NCBI RefSeq assembly: GCF_022348085.1 | Contig: NZ_JAKRFN010000022.1 | Span: forward strand, 1 to 64,000 | Origin: Mycobacterium sp. PSTR-4-N | GTDB taxonomy: Bacteria; Actinomycetota; Actinomycetes; Mycobacteriales; Mycobacteriaceae | Direction of reading: 5' to 3' | DNA: 64,000 nucleotides | Shown: positions 50,980 to 59,787 of the stretch, in pieces | How positions within the stretch are numbered: position 1 is the first letter of the stretch | How the letters are laid out: each line of letters starts with the position of its first letter | Notes under the pieces: model-generated | What the model saw: only the letters and a program-made list of their open reading frames with translations | Told to the model about the DNA's origin: nothing | Databases searched by the model: none | Made by a program: the position numbers and the translations under genes

Positions 50980-51282
50980 GTGACGCTCGTTCTGCTCTAC
51001 CTCGTCGTGCTGGTGCTCGTCGGCATCGTGTTGTTCGCGATCGGCAGTGTGTTGTTCGGCCGGGGTGAGGTGCTGCCGCCGCTGCCGAAAGCCACCACGG
51101 CCACCTCGTTGCCGGCCACCGAGATCACCGGGGCCGATGTCGAGGCGCTGAAGTTCACCCAGACGTTGCGCGGCTACAAGGCCAGTGAGGTCGACTGGGC
51201 GCTCGAGCGCCTGGCCCGCGAGATCGATCAGCTGCGCGGCGAACTCGCTGCGGTGCGCGACGTTCCGCAGCACGGCACATGA
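50980..51282 (+). CDS. DivIVA-domain small membrane protein (Rv1209-like)
   Basis: A 100-aa protein. One N-terminal membrane segment (VLLYLVVLVLVGIVLFAIG), a short linker, and a DivIVA-like motif (LRGYKASEVDWALERLAREIDQ in outline, residues 63-85), predicted coiled coil. Likely anchored to the inner membrane. The tagA start overlaps its stop (ATGA), so the two are co-translated. Matches Rv1209. A scaffold role is inferred; no function is established. Confidence 0.85.
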   Translation: MTLVLLYLVVLVLVGIVLFAIGSVLFGRGEVLPPLPKATTATSLPATEITGADVEALKFTQTLRGYKASEVDWALERLAREIDQLRGELAAVRDVPQHGT

Positions 51283-51896
51283 CGGTCGCCTCCGACGGTC
51301 GGGTCCGGTGCGGCTGGATCGACCAGGCGCGCCTCTCCGACGACGACTTCGTGCTCTACCGCGACTACCACGACACCGAGTGGGGCCAACCGGTGCACGA
51401 TTCGGGTGCGCTGTTCGAGCGGGTCAGCCTCGAGGCGTTCCAGAGCGGTCTGTCGTGGTTGATCATCCTGCGCAAGCGGGAGAATTTCCGCGCCGCGTTC
51501 GACGGCTTCGACGTGGAGCGGGTGGCCCGCTACACCGAGCGCGACGTCGAGCGGTTGCTGTCCGATGTCGGCATCGTGCGCAACCGGTCCAAGATCGAGG
51601 CCACCATCGCCAACGCGCGAGCCGTTGCCGATCTCACCGATGCGGGCGGCGACCTGGCCCAGCTGCTGTGGTCTTTCGCCCCGGCAGACCGCGCCACCCG
51701 ACCCCGGCCGGTCGACCTGTCGGGGGTCGCGGCCACGTCGCCGGAATCCACCGCGATGGCCAAGGAACTCAAACGGCGTGGGTTCCGGTTCGTCGGCCCG
51801 ACGACGGCCTATGCACTGATGCAGGCGACCGGCATGGTGGACGACCACGTCGCCGACTGCTGGGTGCCGCGAACCGAGCCGCAGGCGCAGCTATAG
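51279..51896 (+). CDS. tagA: 3-methyladenine DNA glycosylase I (TagA)
   Basis: A 205-aa constitutive alkyl-base glycosylase removing 3-methyladenine and related lesions. The HhH-GPD-like Tag fold is visible: YHDTEWGQPVHD, ERVSLEAFQSGLSWLIILRKRENFR, the zinc-site Cys in GWIDQ context and in DCWVP near the end, and GFRFVGPTTAYALMQATGMVDDHV. ATG start overlaps the Rv1209-like stop. Matches Rv1210. It acts in alkylation repair together with ordinary base excision enzymes. Confidence 0.93.
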   Translation: MTVASDGRVRCGWIDQARLSDDDFVLYRDYHDTEWGQPVHDSGALFERVSLEAFQSGLSWLIILRKRENFRAAFDGFDVERVARYTERDVERLLSDVGIVRNRSKIEATIANARAVADLTDAGGDLAQLLWSFAPADRATRPRPVDLSGVAATSPESTAMAKELKRRGFRFVGPTTAYALMQATGMVDDHVADCWVPRTEPQAQL

Positions 51897-52041
51897 CGGG
51901 TCTTTGCACACGAGATGGCGTGGATAGGGAACAATGGACGTCTGAAGCAGTTCAGAGCCGATGCTGTCAGTGTTCGACGTCATCGGAGTTTGCACGACCA
52001 ATCGGGCCCTGACGGGCACGCCCATGTGGAGGAGGCACTCG

Positions 52042-52209
52042 ATGGCGGCGATGAAGCCCCGGACCGGAGACGGTCCACTGGAAGCAACCAAGGAGGGGCG
52101 CGGCATCGTGATGCGGGTACCACTGGAAGGCGGCGGACGATTGGTCGTCGAGCTGACTCCCGATGAGGCAGCCGCCCTCGGAGACGAACTCAAGGGCGTC
52201 ACCAGCTAG
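52042..52209 (+). CDS. DUF3117 protein (Rv1211-like)
   Basis: A 55-aa protein beginning MAAMKPRTGDGPLEATKEGR and ending in the strand-helix unit LVVELTPDEAAALGDELKG. The sequence is almost invariant in actinobacteria. ATG 52042 is preceded by GGAGGAGG, which decides it over the upstream ATG at 51961. In M. tuberculosis Rv1211 has been described as calmodulin-like; no EF-hand consensus is obvious to me here. It lies alone after tagA, with its 3' end overlapping glgM by 4 nt. Function unclear. Confidence 0.85.
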   Translation: MAAMKPRTGDGPLEATKEGRGIVMRVPLEGGGRLVVELTPDEAAALGDELKGVTS

Positions 52210-53381
52210 CCGCCGGACGCTGCGCAGACCTTGCGGTAGATCTCCAGGGTCTGCTCGGCGATCTGTGCCCACGAGAACTCCTCGATGCACCGGGCCCGGC
52301 CCGCGGCGCCGTACATCGCGGCGCGCTGCGGGTCGGCCACCAAGGAGTTGACGCCCTCGGCGAGGTCGCGCTCGAAGGCCGCCGCATCGGCGGGGTCGTA
52401 ATGCACCAACAGTCCCGTACGTCCGTCATCGACCACCTCGGGGATGCCGCCGACGTCGGACGCGACCACCGCGGTCCCGCACGCCATCGCCTCGAGATTG
52501 ACGATGCCCAGTGGCTCGTAGACTGACGGACACACGAATGCCGTTGCCGCGGAAAGAATTTCGCGGATCTTCGCGGTCGGCAGCATCTCGCGCACCCAGA
52601 ACACGCCGGTGCGGGCGCTGGACAGCTGCTGAACTGCCGACGCCACCTCCTCGGCGATCTCCGGGGTGTCGGGCGCCCCGGCGCACAGGATGAGCTGCAC
52701 CTCCGGCGCGAAGTGATGCGCGGCGGCCACCAGGTGCGCGACGCCCTTCTGCCGGGTGATCCTGCCGACGAATGCGACGATCGGGCGGGTCGGGTCCACC
52801 CCCAGGTCGGCGAGCACCGACTCCGCCGGGTCGGGTTGAGCGGGATACCAGACGTCGGTGTCGATGCCGTTGCGCACCACATGCACCCGGTCGGGGTCCA
52901 ACGCCGGGTAGGTGCGCAGCACGTCTTCGCGCATCCCGGAGCTGACGGCGATCACCGCATCCGCGGCCTCCACTGCCGTCTTCTCCACCCACGACGAGAT
53001 TCGGTATCCGCCGCCGAGCTGCTCGGCCTTCCACGGCCGCATCGGCTCCAGCGAGTGCGCGGTCAACACGTGCGGCACGCCGTAGAGCAGCGCGGCCAGA
53101 TGCCCGGCCATGCCGGTGTACCACGTGTGCGAGTGGACCACGGTGGCCTCGGAGCTGCTGTCGACCATGGTGAGATCGGCCGACAGCGTGGCCAGGGCGG
53201 GATTGGCGCCTGCCAGCGCCGGATCGGGGGCGGCGACGGTCACCCCCGGGCGCGGTGCTCCCATGCAGTGCACGTCGACCTCACAGAGATGTCGCAGTTG
53301 CGCGACCAGTTCGGTGACGTGGACTCCGGCGCCGCCGTAGACCTCCGGTGGGTACTCCCGCGTCATCATCGCCACTCGCAT
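52206..53381 (-). CDS. glgM: Maltose-1-phosphate synthase GlgM (formerly GlgA)
   Basis: A 391-aa GT4 glycosyltransferase. Mycobacterial members join ADP-glucose and glucose-1-phosphate to give maltose-1-phosphate for GlgE-dependent alpha-glucan. Typical blocks: MMTREYPPEVYGGAGVHV, VVHSHTWYTGMAG, VAFVGRITRQKGVAHLV, and YEPLGIVNLEAMACGTAVVAS. ATG 53381 gives the standard start; an upstream in-frame extension to 53456 adds residues not seen in the family. It is divergent from glgC (155 nt apart), its substrate supplier. Confidence 0.92.
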   Translation of the reverse strand: MRVAMMTREYPPEVYGGAGVHVTELVAQLRHLCEVDVHCMGAPRPGVTVAAPDPALAGANPALATLSADLTMVDSSSEATVVHSHTWYTGMAGHLAALLYGVPHVLTAHSLEPMRPWKAEQLGGGYRISSWVEKTAVEAADAVIAVSSGMREDVLRTYPALDPDRVHVVRNGIDTDVWYPAQPDPAESVLADLGVDPTRPIVAFVGRITRQKGVAHLVAAAHHFAPEVQLILCAGAPDTPEIAEEVASAVQQLSSARTGVFWVREMLPTAKIREILSAATAFVCPSVYEPLGIVNLEAMACGTAVVASDVGGIPEVVDDGRTGLLVHYDPADAAAFERDLAEGVNSLVADPQRAAMYGAAGRARCIEEFSWAQIAEQTLEIYRKVCAASGG

Positions 53382-53524
53382 GGACTGACCGTACCCAGAT
53401 CGGCCGACGGCTCGCGCCGCATCCTCAATTGTCTTGATGCACTTGTTCTGATCCACCAGACTCGGTCGAGAAACGAGAACTCGCCAATGCCTGCCAATAG
53501 CTGGCCCCCGTCACCACCTGCCGA

Positions 53525-53530
53525 TAGGTT
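53525..53530 (+). promoter_or_regulatory. -10 box for leaderless glgC
   Basis: TAGGTT, six nt, then ATG 53537. A clear leaderless arrangement. Confidence 0.65.
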
Positions 53531-53536
53531 GGTTTC

Positions 53537-54751
53537 ATGAGGGAAGCGCCACACGTGCTGGGCATCGTCCTCGCCGGCGGAGAAGGTAAACGGCTGTATC
53601 CGTTGACAGCCGACCGGGCCAAGCCCGCGGTTCCGTTCGGAGGCGCCTACCGGCTGATCGACTTCGTGCTCTCGAATCTGGTCAACGCTCGATACCTGCG
53701 GATCTGTGTTCTCACCCAATACAAGTCGCATTCGCTGGATCGCCACATCTCGCAGAACTGGCGGCTCTCGGGGCTTGCCGGCGAGTACATCACCCCGGTG
53801 CCGGCGCAGCAGCGTCTCGGTCCGCGGTGGTACACCGGCTCGGCCGATGCGATCTACCAGTCGATGAATTTGATCTACGACGAGGATCCCGACTACATCG
53901 TGATCTTCGGCGCCGATCACGTGTACCGGATGGATCCGGAGCAGATGGTGCAGCAGCACATCGAGAGTGGCGCAGGTGCGACCGTCGCCGGGATCCGCGT
54001 GCCGCGCGCGGAAGCCAGCGCGTTCGGTTGTATCGACTCCGACGATTCGGGGCGTATCCGCGGGTTCATCGAGAAGCCGGCTGATCCACCGGGCACGCCC
54101 GACGATCCGGAGCAGACGTTCGTCTCGATGGGTAACTACATCTTCACCACGAAGGTGCTGATCGATGCGATCCGCGCTGACGCCGAGGACGACGACTCCG
54201 ACCACGACATGGGTGGCGACATCATCCCGCGTCTGGTCTCCGACGGTATGGCCTCGGTGTACGACTTCAACAACAACGAGGTGCCCGGGGCGACGGAGCG
54301 TGATCACGGCTACTGGCGCGACGTCGGGACGCTGGACGCGTTCTACGACGCCCATATGGACCTCGTCTCGGTGCACCCGATCTTCAACCTCTACAACAAG
54401 CGGTGGCCCATTCGCGGCAGCTCGGAGAACCTGGCGCCGGCCAAGTTCGTCAACGGCGGTTCGGCGCAGGAGTCCGTCGTCGGCGCCGGCAGCATCATCT
54501 CTGCGGCGTCGGTGCGTAACTCGGTGCTGTCGTCGAACGTCGCCGTCGACGACGGTGCGATCGTCGAGGGCAGCGTGATCATGCCGGGCGCGCGGATCGG
54601 TCGCGGCGCGGTGGTGCGGCACGCCATCCTGGACAAGAACGTCGTGGTCGGTCCGGGGGAGATGGTGGGCGTCGACCTCGACAAGGACCGGGAGCGGTTC
54701 TCGGTCAGCGCGGGCGGCGTCGTGGCCGTCGGCAAGGGTGTCTGGGTCTAA
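53537..54751 (+). CDS. glgC: Glucose-1-phosphate adenylyltransferase GlgC
   Basis: A 404-aa nucleotidyltransferase making ADP-glucose. N-terminal GGEGKRLYPLT with the catalytic Arg/Lys region (RAKPAVPFGG), the FGADHVYRMD Asp and the IEKP/GNYIF sites are visible. The C-terminal part is a left-handed beta helix (SVVGAGSIISAASVRNSVLS in outline) for regulation and tetramerisation. Leaderless ATG start. Divergent from glgM, which uses its product; stop overlaps the next convergent gene by 4 nt. Matches Rv1213. Confidence 0.95.
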   Translation: MREAPHVLGIVLAGGEGKRLYPLTADRAKPAVPFGGAYRLIDFVLSNLVNARYLRICVLTQYKSHSLDRHISQNWRLSGLAGEYITPVPAQQRLGPRWYTGSADAIYQSMNLIYDEDPDYIVIFGADHVYRMDPEQMVQQHIESGAGATVAGIRVPRAEASAFGCIDSDDSGRIRGFIEKPADPPGTPDDPEQTFVSMGNYIFTTKVLIDAIRADAEDDDSDHDMGGDIIPRLVSDGMASVYDFNNNEVPGATERDHGYWRDVGTLDAFYDAHMDLVSVHPIFNLYNKRWPIRGSSENLAPAKFVNGGSAQESVVGAGSIISAASVRNSVLSSNVAVDDGAIVEGSVIMPGARIGRGAVVRHAILDKNVVVGPGEMVGVDLDKDRERFSVSAGGVVAVGKGVWV

Positions 54752-55230
54752 CCGTCCGATCGGCGACGGGGTCGGTCCGAGGCCGGCCACACGTACGGCA
54801 GGTCGTCGGGCACGTCCGGGAACAGCGGACGGTAGTGGTCGGGGTCCTTGCGTACCAGTGCCGACTGGTGGCTGCGGTGCACCGCAGCGTCGCCGAGCCA
54901 CGGTGGTACCTCGCCGGCGGTGGCCAGCTCGTCCTGACTGCGGATCGCCGTCACGCCGGTGGCCGCGGTCAGATCGGTGAGCAGCGTGGCCGCGCACGTG
55001 TCGGCCCGGCCGAGCGCGCACCAGGCCGCGCAGACCTCCATGCCGTAGCGCACGACGGCTTCCTCGTAGCCCGCCCACATCGTCGCGGCCGGGTGGTTGC
55101 GCCAGCCGTAGCCCGGAACCGTCAGCGCGCGCAGCACCTGGATGGTCTCTGCGCGCTGCTTACCGAGGCGGCGGGCGTCGAGAGCCCGCGCCGACGCCGC
55201 GAAGTCCGGGTACGGCAGGAAGGTCTGCAT
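54748..55230 (-). CDS. MSMEG_6728-family protein, unknown function
   Basis: A 160-aa soluble protein. It begins MQTFLPYPDFAASARALDAR and contains RLGKQRAETIQVLRAL, HPAATMWAGYE and HRSHQSALVRKDPDHYRPLFP, blocks I associate with the MSMEG_6728 family. The conserved Arg/Lys, His and Tyr residues hint at nucleic acid or nucleotide binding, but this is not established. ATG 55230 has AGGAAGG-like sequence on the complementary side only weakly. It is convergent with glgC and lies downstream of the DUF4126 gene. Confidence 0.75.
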   Translation of the reverse strand: MQTFLPYPDFAASARALDARRLGKQRAETIQVLRALTVPGYGWRNHPAATMWAGYEEAVVRYGMEVCAAWCALGRADTCAATLLTDLTAATGVTAIRSQDELATAGEVPPWLGDAAVHRSHQSALVRKDPDHYRPLFPDVPDDLPYVWPASDRPRRRSDG

Positions 55231-55253
55231 GACGGGCCGGGTACCCAGGCCCC

Positions 55254-55844
55254 TCAGCGAGTACCGACTTCTGTCGCACGCCGCCGGCGCCGGATCAGCC
55301 GGACCGCTGCCCAGGCCATGCCGACGAGGGCGAGCAGCACCAGCACCGGGACCAGGATCGCCAGCACCACGAGCAGTACGCTGACGATGTCTTCGATCGT
55401 GCTGAGCACCGGTGCTGCCATGCCCGCCGTCGCGACGTTGGCCGCGGGCCTCACCGTCGACTTCGTCAGCGACACCACCAGCGCGACGACGACCCCGGCG
55501 GCCACGGGAATCCACTGACCGGACGACGCGAAGGCGCCAGGGTCGGTGACGGCGGCGGTCTGTGCGGCCGTGCCGGAGCCGAACACGATGCCCCCCGCGG
55601 TCGGCCGGACCAGGGTCTGGATGGTGTCGTTGACGCTGTCGAGCGCAGGCACCTTGTCGGCGACGATCTCCACGGCCAGGAGCATCGCCACGATGGCCAT
55701 CACCCAACCGTTCTCGAGCCATGCCCAGGCCGGCGGCAGCGTGACCAGATCGGTGAACCGGGCCAGCAGTCCTAATGCCAGCAGCGGGATGTAGGCGTTG
55801 AGCCCCGCTGCGCTCGCCAGCCCGAACCCGGTCAGCAGCTCCAT
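55254..55844 (-). CDS. DUF4126 membrane protein
   Basis: A 196-aa protein with about five hydrophobic segments. The N-terminal LASAAGLNAYIPLLALGLLAR block is the DUF4126 hallmark, with small-residue-rich helices following and a basic C-terminal tail. ATG start. It lies 15 nt from the methyltransferase stop region on the same strand, so it may belong to the transcript that starts with the Rv1219c-1216c genes. Function unknown. Confidence 0.82.
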   Translation of the reverse strand: MELLTGFGLASAAGLNAYIPLLALGLLARFTDLVTLPPAWAWLENGWVMAIVAMLLAVEIVADKVPALDSVNDTIQTLVRPTAGGIVFGSGTAAQTAAVTDPGAFASSGQWIPVAAGVVVALVVSLTKSTVRPAANVATAGMAAPVLSTIEDIVSVLLVVLAILVPVLVLLALVGMAWAAVRLIRRRRRATEVGTR

Positions 55845-55859
55845 GAGCTCAGTATGGGC

Positions 55860-56534
55860 TCACCAGAGGTGGGGGATCAGCCGAAAGCGCACCTGCTGCG
55901 TGTACTCGGCGTAGCCGGCCAAGCCCGCGCGCAACGCCTTCTCCTCGTCGAGGATTCGCGCCGCCAGCAGCGGCACGGTCAGCGCCACGACCGCCAACCC
56001 CCAGAGTGACCCGAGCGCGAGCGGAGTACCGGCCATCATCACCAGCGTCGCGCTGTACATCGGATGGCGGACCAGACCGTAGAGCCCGGTCGACACCAGC
56101 GGTTGGCCTTGCTCGACGGTGATACTGGCTCCGGCCCAATTGTTCTGTACGACAACCAGTTGCGCGCCGAGCAGCCCGGCCGCGACCATGATGTCGCCGA
56201 GGACGACGAGCCCGACGGGAACCGTGGACCAGCCGAACCGCCAGTCCAGCGCACCGACGACGAGTGTCGCGATGACCGCCACCAGCATCAGGCTGATGAT
56301 GATCCGCTGTGCGGGGCGGGTTTCGGCGGTCGGTCCGGCCTTGACGCGACGGGCCAACGCGTCGGGCTGTCGCACCGCGAGGTACGCACCGGAGAGCACC
56401 GAGCACGCGGTGAACACCGCGATGAACCCCCAACCGGGCCAGTAGTGCACGGTGCCGGCCGGCAGGAACAGGGCCAGCCCCAGACACAGGATCCCGACGA
56501 CCGCCGATGCGAGGGCCTGCAGGACGAGCTTCAC
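55860..56534 (-). CDS. Isoprenylcysteine methyltransferase-like membrane protein (Rv1216c-like)
   Basis: A 224-aa integral membrane protein of the ICMT/PEMT group, with about five hydrophobic helices. The SAM-binding C-terminal region is present: TGLYGLVRHPMYSATLVMM, then EEKALRAGLAGYAEYTQQVRFRLIP. GTG 56534 gives exactly the length recalled for Rv1216c and leaves 2 nt from the ABC permease stop. It is in the same operon direction as the efflux genes. The methyl acceptor is unknown; a lipid or drug is possible. Confidence 0.85.
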   Translation of the reverse strand: MKLVLQALASAVVGILCLGLALFLPAGTVHYWPGWGFIAVFTACSVLSGAYLAVRQPDALARRVKAGPTAETRPAQRIIISLMLVAVIATLVVGALDWRFGWSTVPVGLVVLGDIMVAAGLLGAQLVVVQNNWAGASITVEQGQPLVSTGLYGLVRHPMYSATLVMMAGTPLALGSLWGLAVVALTVPLLAARILDEEKALRAGLAGYAEYTQQVRFRLIPHLW

Positions 56535-56536
56535 GG

Positions 56537-58180
56537 TCAGCGGAGGTCGCGTCGGCGAAACCCGATGACTCCGAATGCAAGCGCTGCGGCGTCGAGGCAC
56601 AGAAGCCACACCAGCGGCACGATGGTGAACTCCCCGGTGCCGACGTGGGGGACGTGGCTGAACGGTTCGAGGTCGAGCAGCCAGTGCGGGGCGTTGGCCA
56701 GCGAGCCCATCATGAACACCGCGACGAACGCCACGAGCAGCCCCCAGGCGACCGGCGCCCAGCGGGGCGCGAGTCCGAACAGCGCGACGGCGATCGTAGC
56801 GGGTAGCCACGCGGCGGGTAGCTGGGCGGCCGCGGTGCCGAGCACGGTGGGAAGCGTGGCGCCGATGTCGCCGACGGCGGCTCCGTAGGTCACCCCGGTG
56901 ACGAGCCCGGCCACCAGCAGCGCGACGGCCGGGCCGCCGATGGCGAACACCACATGGCTTGTCAGCCAACGCGTTCGGCTCACGGCACCAGCGAGCACCG
57001 CTTCTGCGCGCTGACTGCCCTCCTCCTGGTGTGCCCGCAGGGCCAGAGAGACCGCGAAGGCCGCGGCGATCATGCCGAGCATGCTGAACGCCACGGAGAG
57101 GAATGCCTGTTCGATCGCGCTGGATCCGCCGAGGCGTGCCACGATGTCGCGGGCGGTCTGGCTGCCGCCCATCTCCTCGCCGATACCGTGCACGATGCTG
57201 CCGATCAGCAGGCCGTAGAGACTCAAGCCCACGGTCCACACCAGCAGCGCTCCGCGGTCGAGACGCCACGCCAGCCCGTACACGCCACCCAGCGCTCGGG
57301 ATGCCCGGGGCGGCCCCGCGCGTTCGGCGAGCAAGCCCGCGCCGACGTCGCGCCGGGACAGGAGCAGGTAGGCCAGTGCGAGCAGCGCGACGGTCAGGGT
57401 GAGGTGCAGTGCCAGGACCGCGAATCTGTCACCGGCATACGGTCGGACCTCCAGCGACCAGCCCACCGGCGAGAGCCACGTCAGCAGCGACGCTCTGCTG
57501 CCGGCATCCCCCACCGCTCGCAGCGTGAACGCTGCACCGAGGACGGCGAGTGCGGCGCCGCGCGCGACGCGGGCGTTCGGCGAGAGCTGGGCCGTCACGG
57601 CGGCCACCGCGGTGAACACCAGACCCGAGCAGGCCAGAGCCGCGCCGAAGGCCAGCGACCCGGTCGCCGGTACGTTCTGGGTGAGCAGGCCGGCGGCGCC
57701 GATGACCCCGGTCGCGATCGACGCGCCCGCGGCGAGCAGCACCGCCGCCGTCAGCCCGGCGTAGCGGCCGACGGCCGTGGAATCGAGCAATTCGGCGCGG
57801 CCTGCTTCCTCGTCGGCGCGGGTGTGCCGGATCACGGTGAGGATCACCGCGACCGCGATCAACGTGTGGAACATGCCGGCCTTCCAGATGCCGACTGCGC
57901 CGAGGCTGTCGTTGAACACCTGCCCGTAGAGCGCGCGCTGTGCGGGGCTGGCCATGATCGACGCTGCCAGCGTCGCGCGGTCCGCGGCGGTGGGATACAC
58001 GGCCTCGGTCGCGCCGATGTACACCGTCGACAGTGGGAGCGAGAGCAGTAACACCCACAGCGGCAACACGATTCGGTCGCGGCGGGCATAGAGCCGCAGA
58101 AGGGCCAGGGTGCCGGTCAGGCCCGTGCCCCTGCTGGGTGCCTGGTGCGCCGGATGGGGACGCTCGAGCAGCGTGGTCAT
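56537..58180 (-). CDS. ABC exporter permease (Rv1217c-like)
   Basis: A 547-aa permease with about 12 hydrophobic segments in two similar halves, of the tetronasin-type multidrug exporter group. The N-terminal MTTLLERPHPAHQAPS is cytoplasmic; RHTRADEEAGRAELLDSTAVGR is a conserved cytosolic loop repeated in the second half as RAHQEEGSQRAEAVLAGAVSR. Its start overlaps the ATPase stop (4 nt). In M. tuberculosis Rv1217c-Rv1218c exports several drug classes. The TetR gene upstream is the likely repressor. Confidence 0.9.
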   Translation of the reverse strand: MTTLLERPHPAHQAPSRGTGLTGTLALLRLYARRDRIVLPLWVLLLSLPLSTVYIGATEAVYPTAADRATLAASIMASPAQRALYGQVFNDSLGAVGIWKAGMFHTLIAVAVILTVIRHTRADEEAGRAELLDSTAVGRYAGLTAAVLLAAGASIATGVIGAAGLLTQNVPATGSLAFGAALACSGLVFTAVAAVTAQLSPNARVARGAALAVLGAAFTLRAVGDAGSRASLLTWLSPVGWSLEVRPYAGDRFAVLALHLTLTVALLALAYLLLSRRDVGAGLLAERAGPPRASRALGGVYGLAWRLDRGALLVWTVGLSLYGLLIGSIVHGIGEEMGGSQTARDIVARLGGSSAIEQAFLSVAFSMLGMIAAAFAVSLALRAHQEEGSQRAEAVLAGAVSRTRWLTSHVVFAIGGPAVALLVAGLVTGVTYGAAVGDIGATLPTVLGTAAAQLPAAWLPATIAVALFGLAPRWAPVAWGLLVAFVAVFMMGSLANAPHWLLDLEPFSHVPHVGTGEFTIVPLVWLLCLDAAALAFGVIGFRRRDLR

Positions 58181-59091
58181 GCGTGCACCCGATCTGCGGT
58201 GTCGTCCGTGTCGTAGTGGCGCAGGAACAGCTCTTCGAGCGTGGGTGGCTGGCTCACCAGGCTGCGCACCCCTGCCTCGCCGAGTACTTTCATCACCTGC
58301 GCCAGGCTCTCGCCGTCGACGTGCGCCCGAACGGTCGTGCCGTCGACGGAGACGTCGTCGACACCCTGGATCGAGTCCAGACCGACTGGGGCACGCAATA
58401 GTTCAGCCGTGATCGAGGTGCGCGACAGGTGTCGCATCGAGTTCAGGGTGCCGCTCTCGACGGTGCGGCCGGCTCGGATGATGGTCACGCGGTCGCACAG
58501 TGCTTCGGTCTCGGCGAGGATGTGACTGGACAGCAGCACGGTGGCGCCGCGATCGCGGGCCTCGCCGACACACTGCTGGAAGACGTTCTCCATCAACGGG
58601 TCCAGCCCGGTGCTCGGTTCGTCGAGCAGCAGCAGTCGCGCATGCGAGGAGAACGCCGAGACCAGCGAGACCTTCTGGCGATTGCCCTTGGAATAGGTCC
58701 GCGCCTTCTTCGTGGGGTCGAGGCTGAACCGCTCGATGAGCTCATCGCGGCGTTTCGTGTCGAGGCCGCCCCGCATGCGGGCCAGCAGGTCGATCGTCTC
58801 GCCGCCGGTGAGCGTCGGCCACAGGGTGACATCGCCCGGCACATAGGCCAATTGGCGGTGGAGGTCGACCGCGTCGGTCCAGGGGTCAGCGCCCAGAACG
58901 CGCACCGTTCCTGCGTCGGCGCGGGCGAGGCCGAGCAGGACGCGAAGGGTGGTGGACTTGCCGGCCCCGTTGGGGCCGAGGAAGCCGTGCACCTCGCCCT
59001 CGGCGACGGAGAGGTCGAGACCGTCGAGGGCTCGAACCGTACCGAACGTCTTGGTCAGGGACCGCACCTCGATCGCAGCATGCTCACTCAT
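58177..59091 (-). CDS. ABC exporter ATP-binding protein (Rv1218c-like)
   Basis: A 304-aa ATPase. Walker A is GPNGAGKST, the Q-loop region is AYVPGDVTLWPTLTGGE, the signature YSKGNRQKVSL replaces the usual LSGGQ, and Walker B is LLLLDEPSTGLDPLM. The C-terminal 80 residues are a regulatory extension. It works with the permease encoded next to it. Its start overlaps the TetR stop by 8 nt, so repressor, ATPase and permease are co-transcribed. Confidence 0.92.
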   Translation of the reverse strand: MSEHAAIEVRSLTKTFGTVRALDGLDLSVAEGEVHGFLGPNGAGKSTTLRVLLGLARADAGTVRVLGADPWTDAVDLHRQLAYVPGDVTLWPTLTGGETIDLLARMRGGLDTKRRDELIERFSLDPTKKARTYSKGNRQKVSLVSAFSSHARLLLLDEPSTGLDPLMENVFQQCVGEARDRGATVLLSSHILAETEALCDRVTIIRAGRTVESGTLNSMRHLSRTSITAELLRAPVGLDSIQGVDDVSVDGTTVRAHVDGESLAQVMKVLGEAGVRSLVSQPPTLEELFLRHYDTDDTADRVHA

Positions 59092-59749
59092 CAGCGTCTC
59101 CTTGCGTGAACGGTAGGCCTTGTCGGCGCCTGGCGAGGAAGGCGTCGTACATCGTGGACTCGGTCATCAGGCCGTGGGTGTAGAGCTCCAGCGCCGGCAG
59201 CACCATCTCCTCGCTGTAGTCGCGTAGCACCGCACGCAGATCGGAGGGGTCGGGGTGGAGCTGCAGGTAGAGCAGGAACGCGCCGCCGCCCGCCATCCCC
59301 AGGAACCGGGCGCGCGCGTGGGGGTCGACGCTCGGCTTGATCGTGCCCGCACGCACGCCCTCTTCGATGTACAGCTCGGTGTTGTCGATCATCGTGCGCC
59401 ACAACGACTTCGCCAGATCTCCGCCGGACTGCAGACTGCGTACCAGGTAGGCCATCATCGGCGCGTAGTGCTCGATCTCGGCCATCTGGGCGAGCCACGT
59501 CGCCGGGTCGGAGGCCTGGATGGTCTCGGACTTGGCGGTTCGGATGGTCTCGGCGACGTGGTCGTCGCAGGCGCGGTGCAGGTTGTCCTTGCTCCCGAAA
59601 TGGTGGATGACCAAGCCGGGGCTCACGCCGGCGGCCGCTGCGATCGCTCGCACGCTGACGCGGAATCCGTCGCGGCCGAACAGGTCGATGGCGGCATCAC
59701 GGATGCGGGCCACCGCGGTCAGATCATCGGCTGAACGCATGTTCAACAT
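59084..59749 (-). CDS. TetR-family repressor RaaS-like (Rv1219c)
   Basis: A 221-aa TetR protein. HTH near residues 28-55 (VRAIAAAAGVSPGLVIHHFGSKDNL in outline) and an all-helical ligand domain. The M. tuberculosis homologue RaaS represses the Rv1218c-Rv1217c exporter and supports long-term survival. Starts at ATG 59749; ATG 59740 (MRSADD) is an alternative. Two overlapping palindromes at 59738-59766 cover its start and promoter, the expected autoregulatory operator. First gene of the efflux operon. Confidence 0.9.
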   Translation of the reverse strand: MLNMRSADDLTAVARIRDAAIDLFGRDGFRVSVRAIAAAAGVSPGLVIHHFGSKDNLHRACDDHVAETIRTAKSETIQASDPATWLAQMAEIEHYAPMMAYLVRSLQSGGDLAKSLWRTMIDNTELYIEEGVRAGTIKPSVDPHARARFLGMAGGGAFLLYLQLHPDPSDLRAVLRDYSEEMVLPALELYTHGLMTESTMYDAFLARRRQGLPFTQGDADE

Positions 59750-59766
59750 GCTAAACGCACGTTTAG
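59738..59766. promoter_or_regulatory. Overlapping palindromes, probable operator of the Rv1219c-like repressor
   Basis: GCATGTT-C-AACATGC at 59738-59752 and CTAAACG-CA-CGTTTAG at 59751-59766, both perfect. They span the start codons of the TetR gene. The second, with its CTAAAC/GTTTAG arms, is the better operator candidate. Confidence 0.7.
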
Positions 59767-59787
59767 TCGAGGGTCAAGGCTTTTCCC

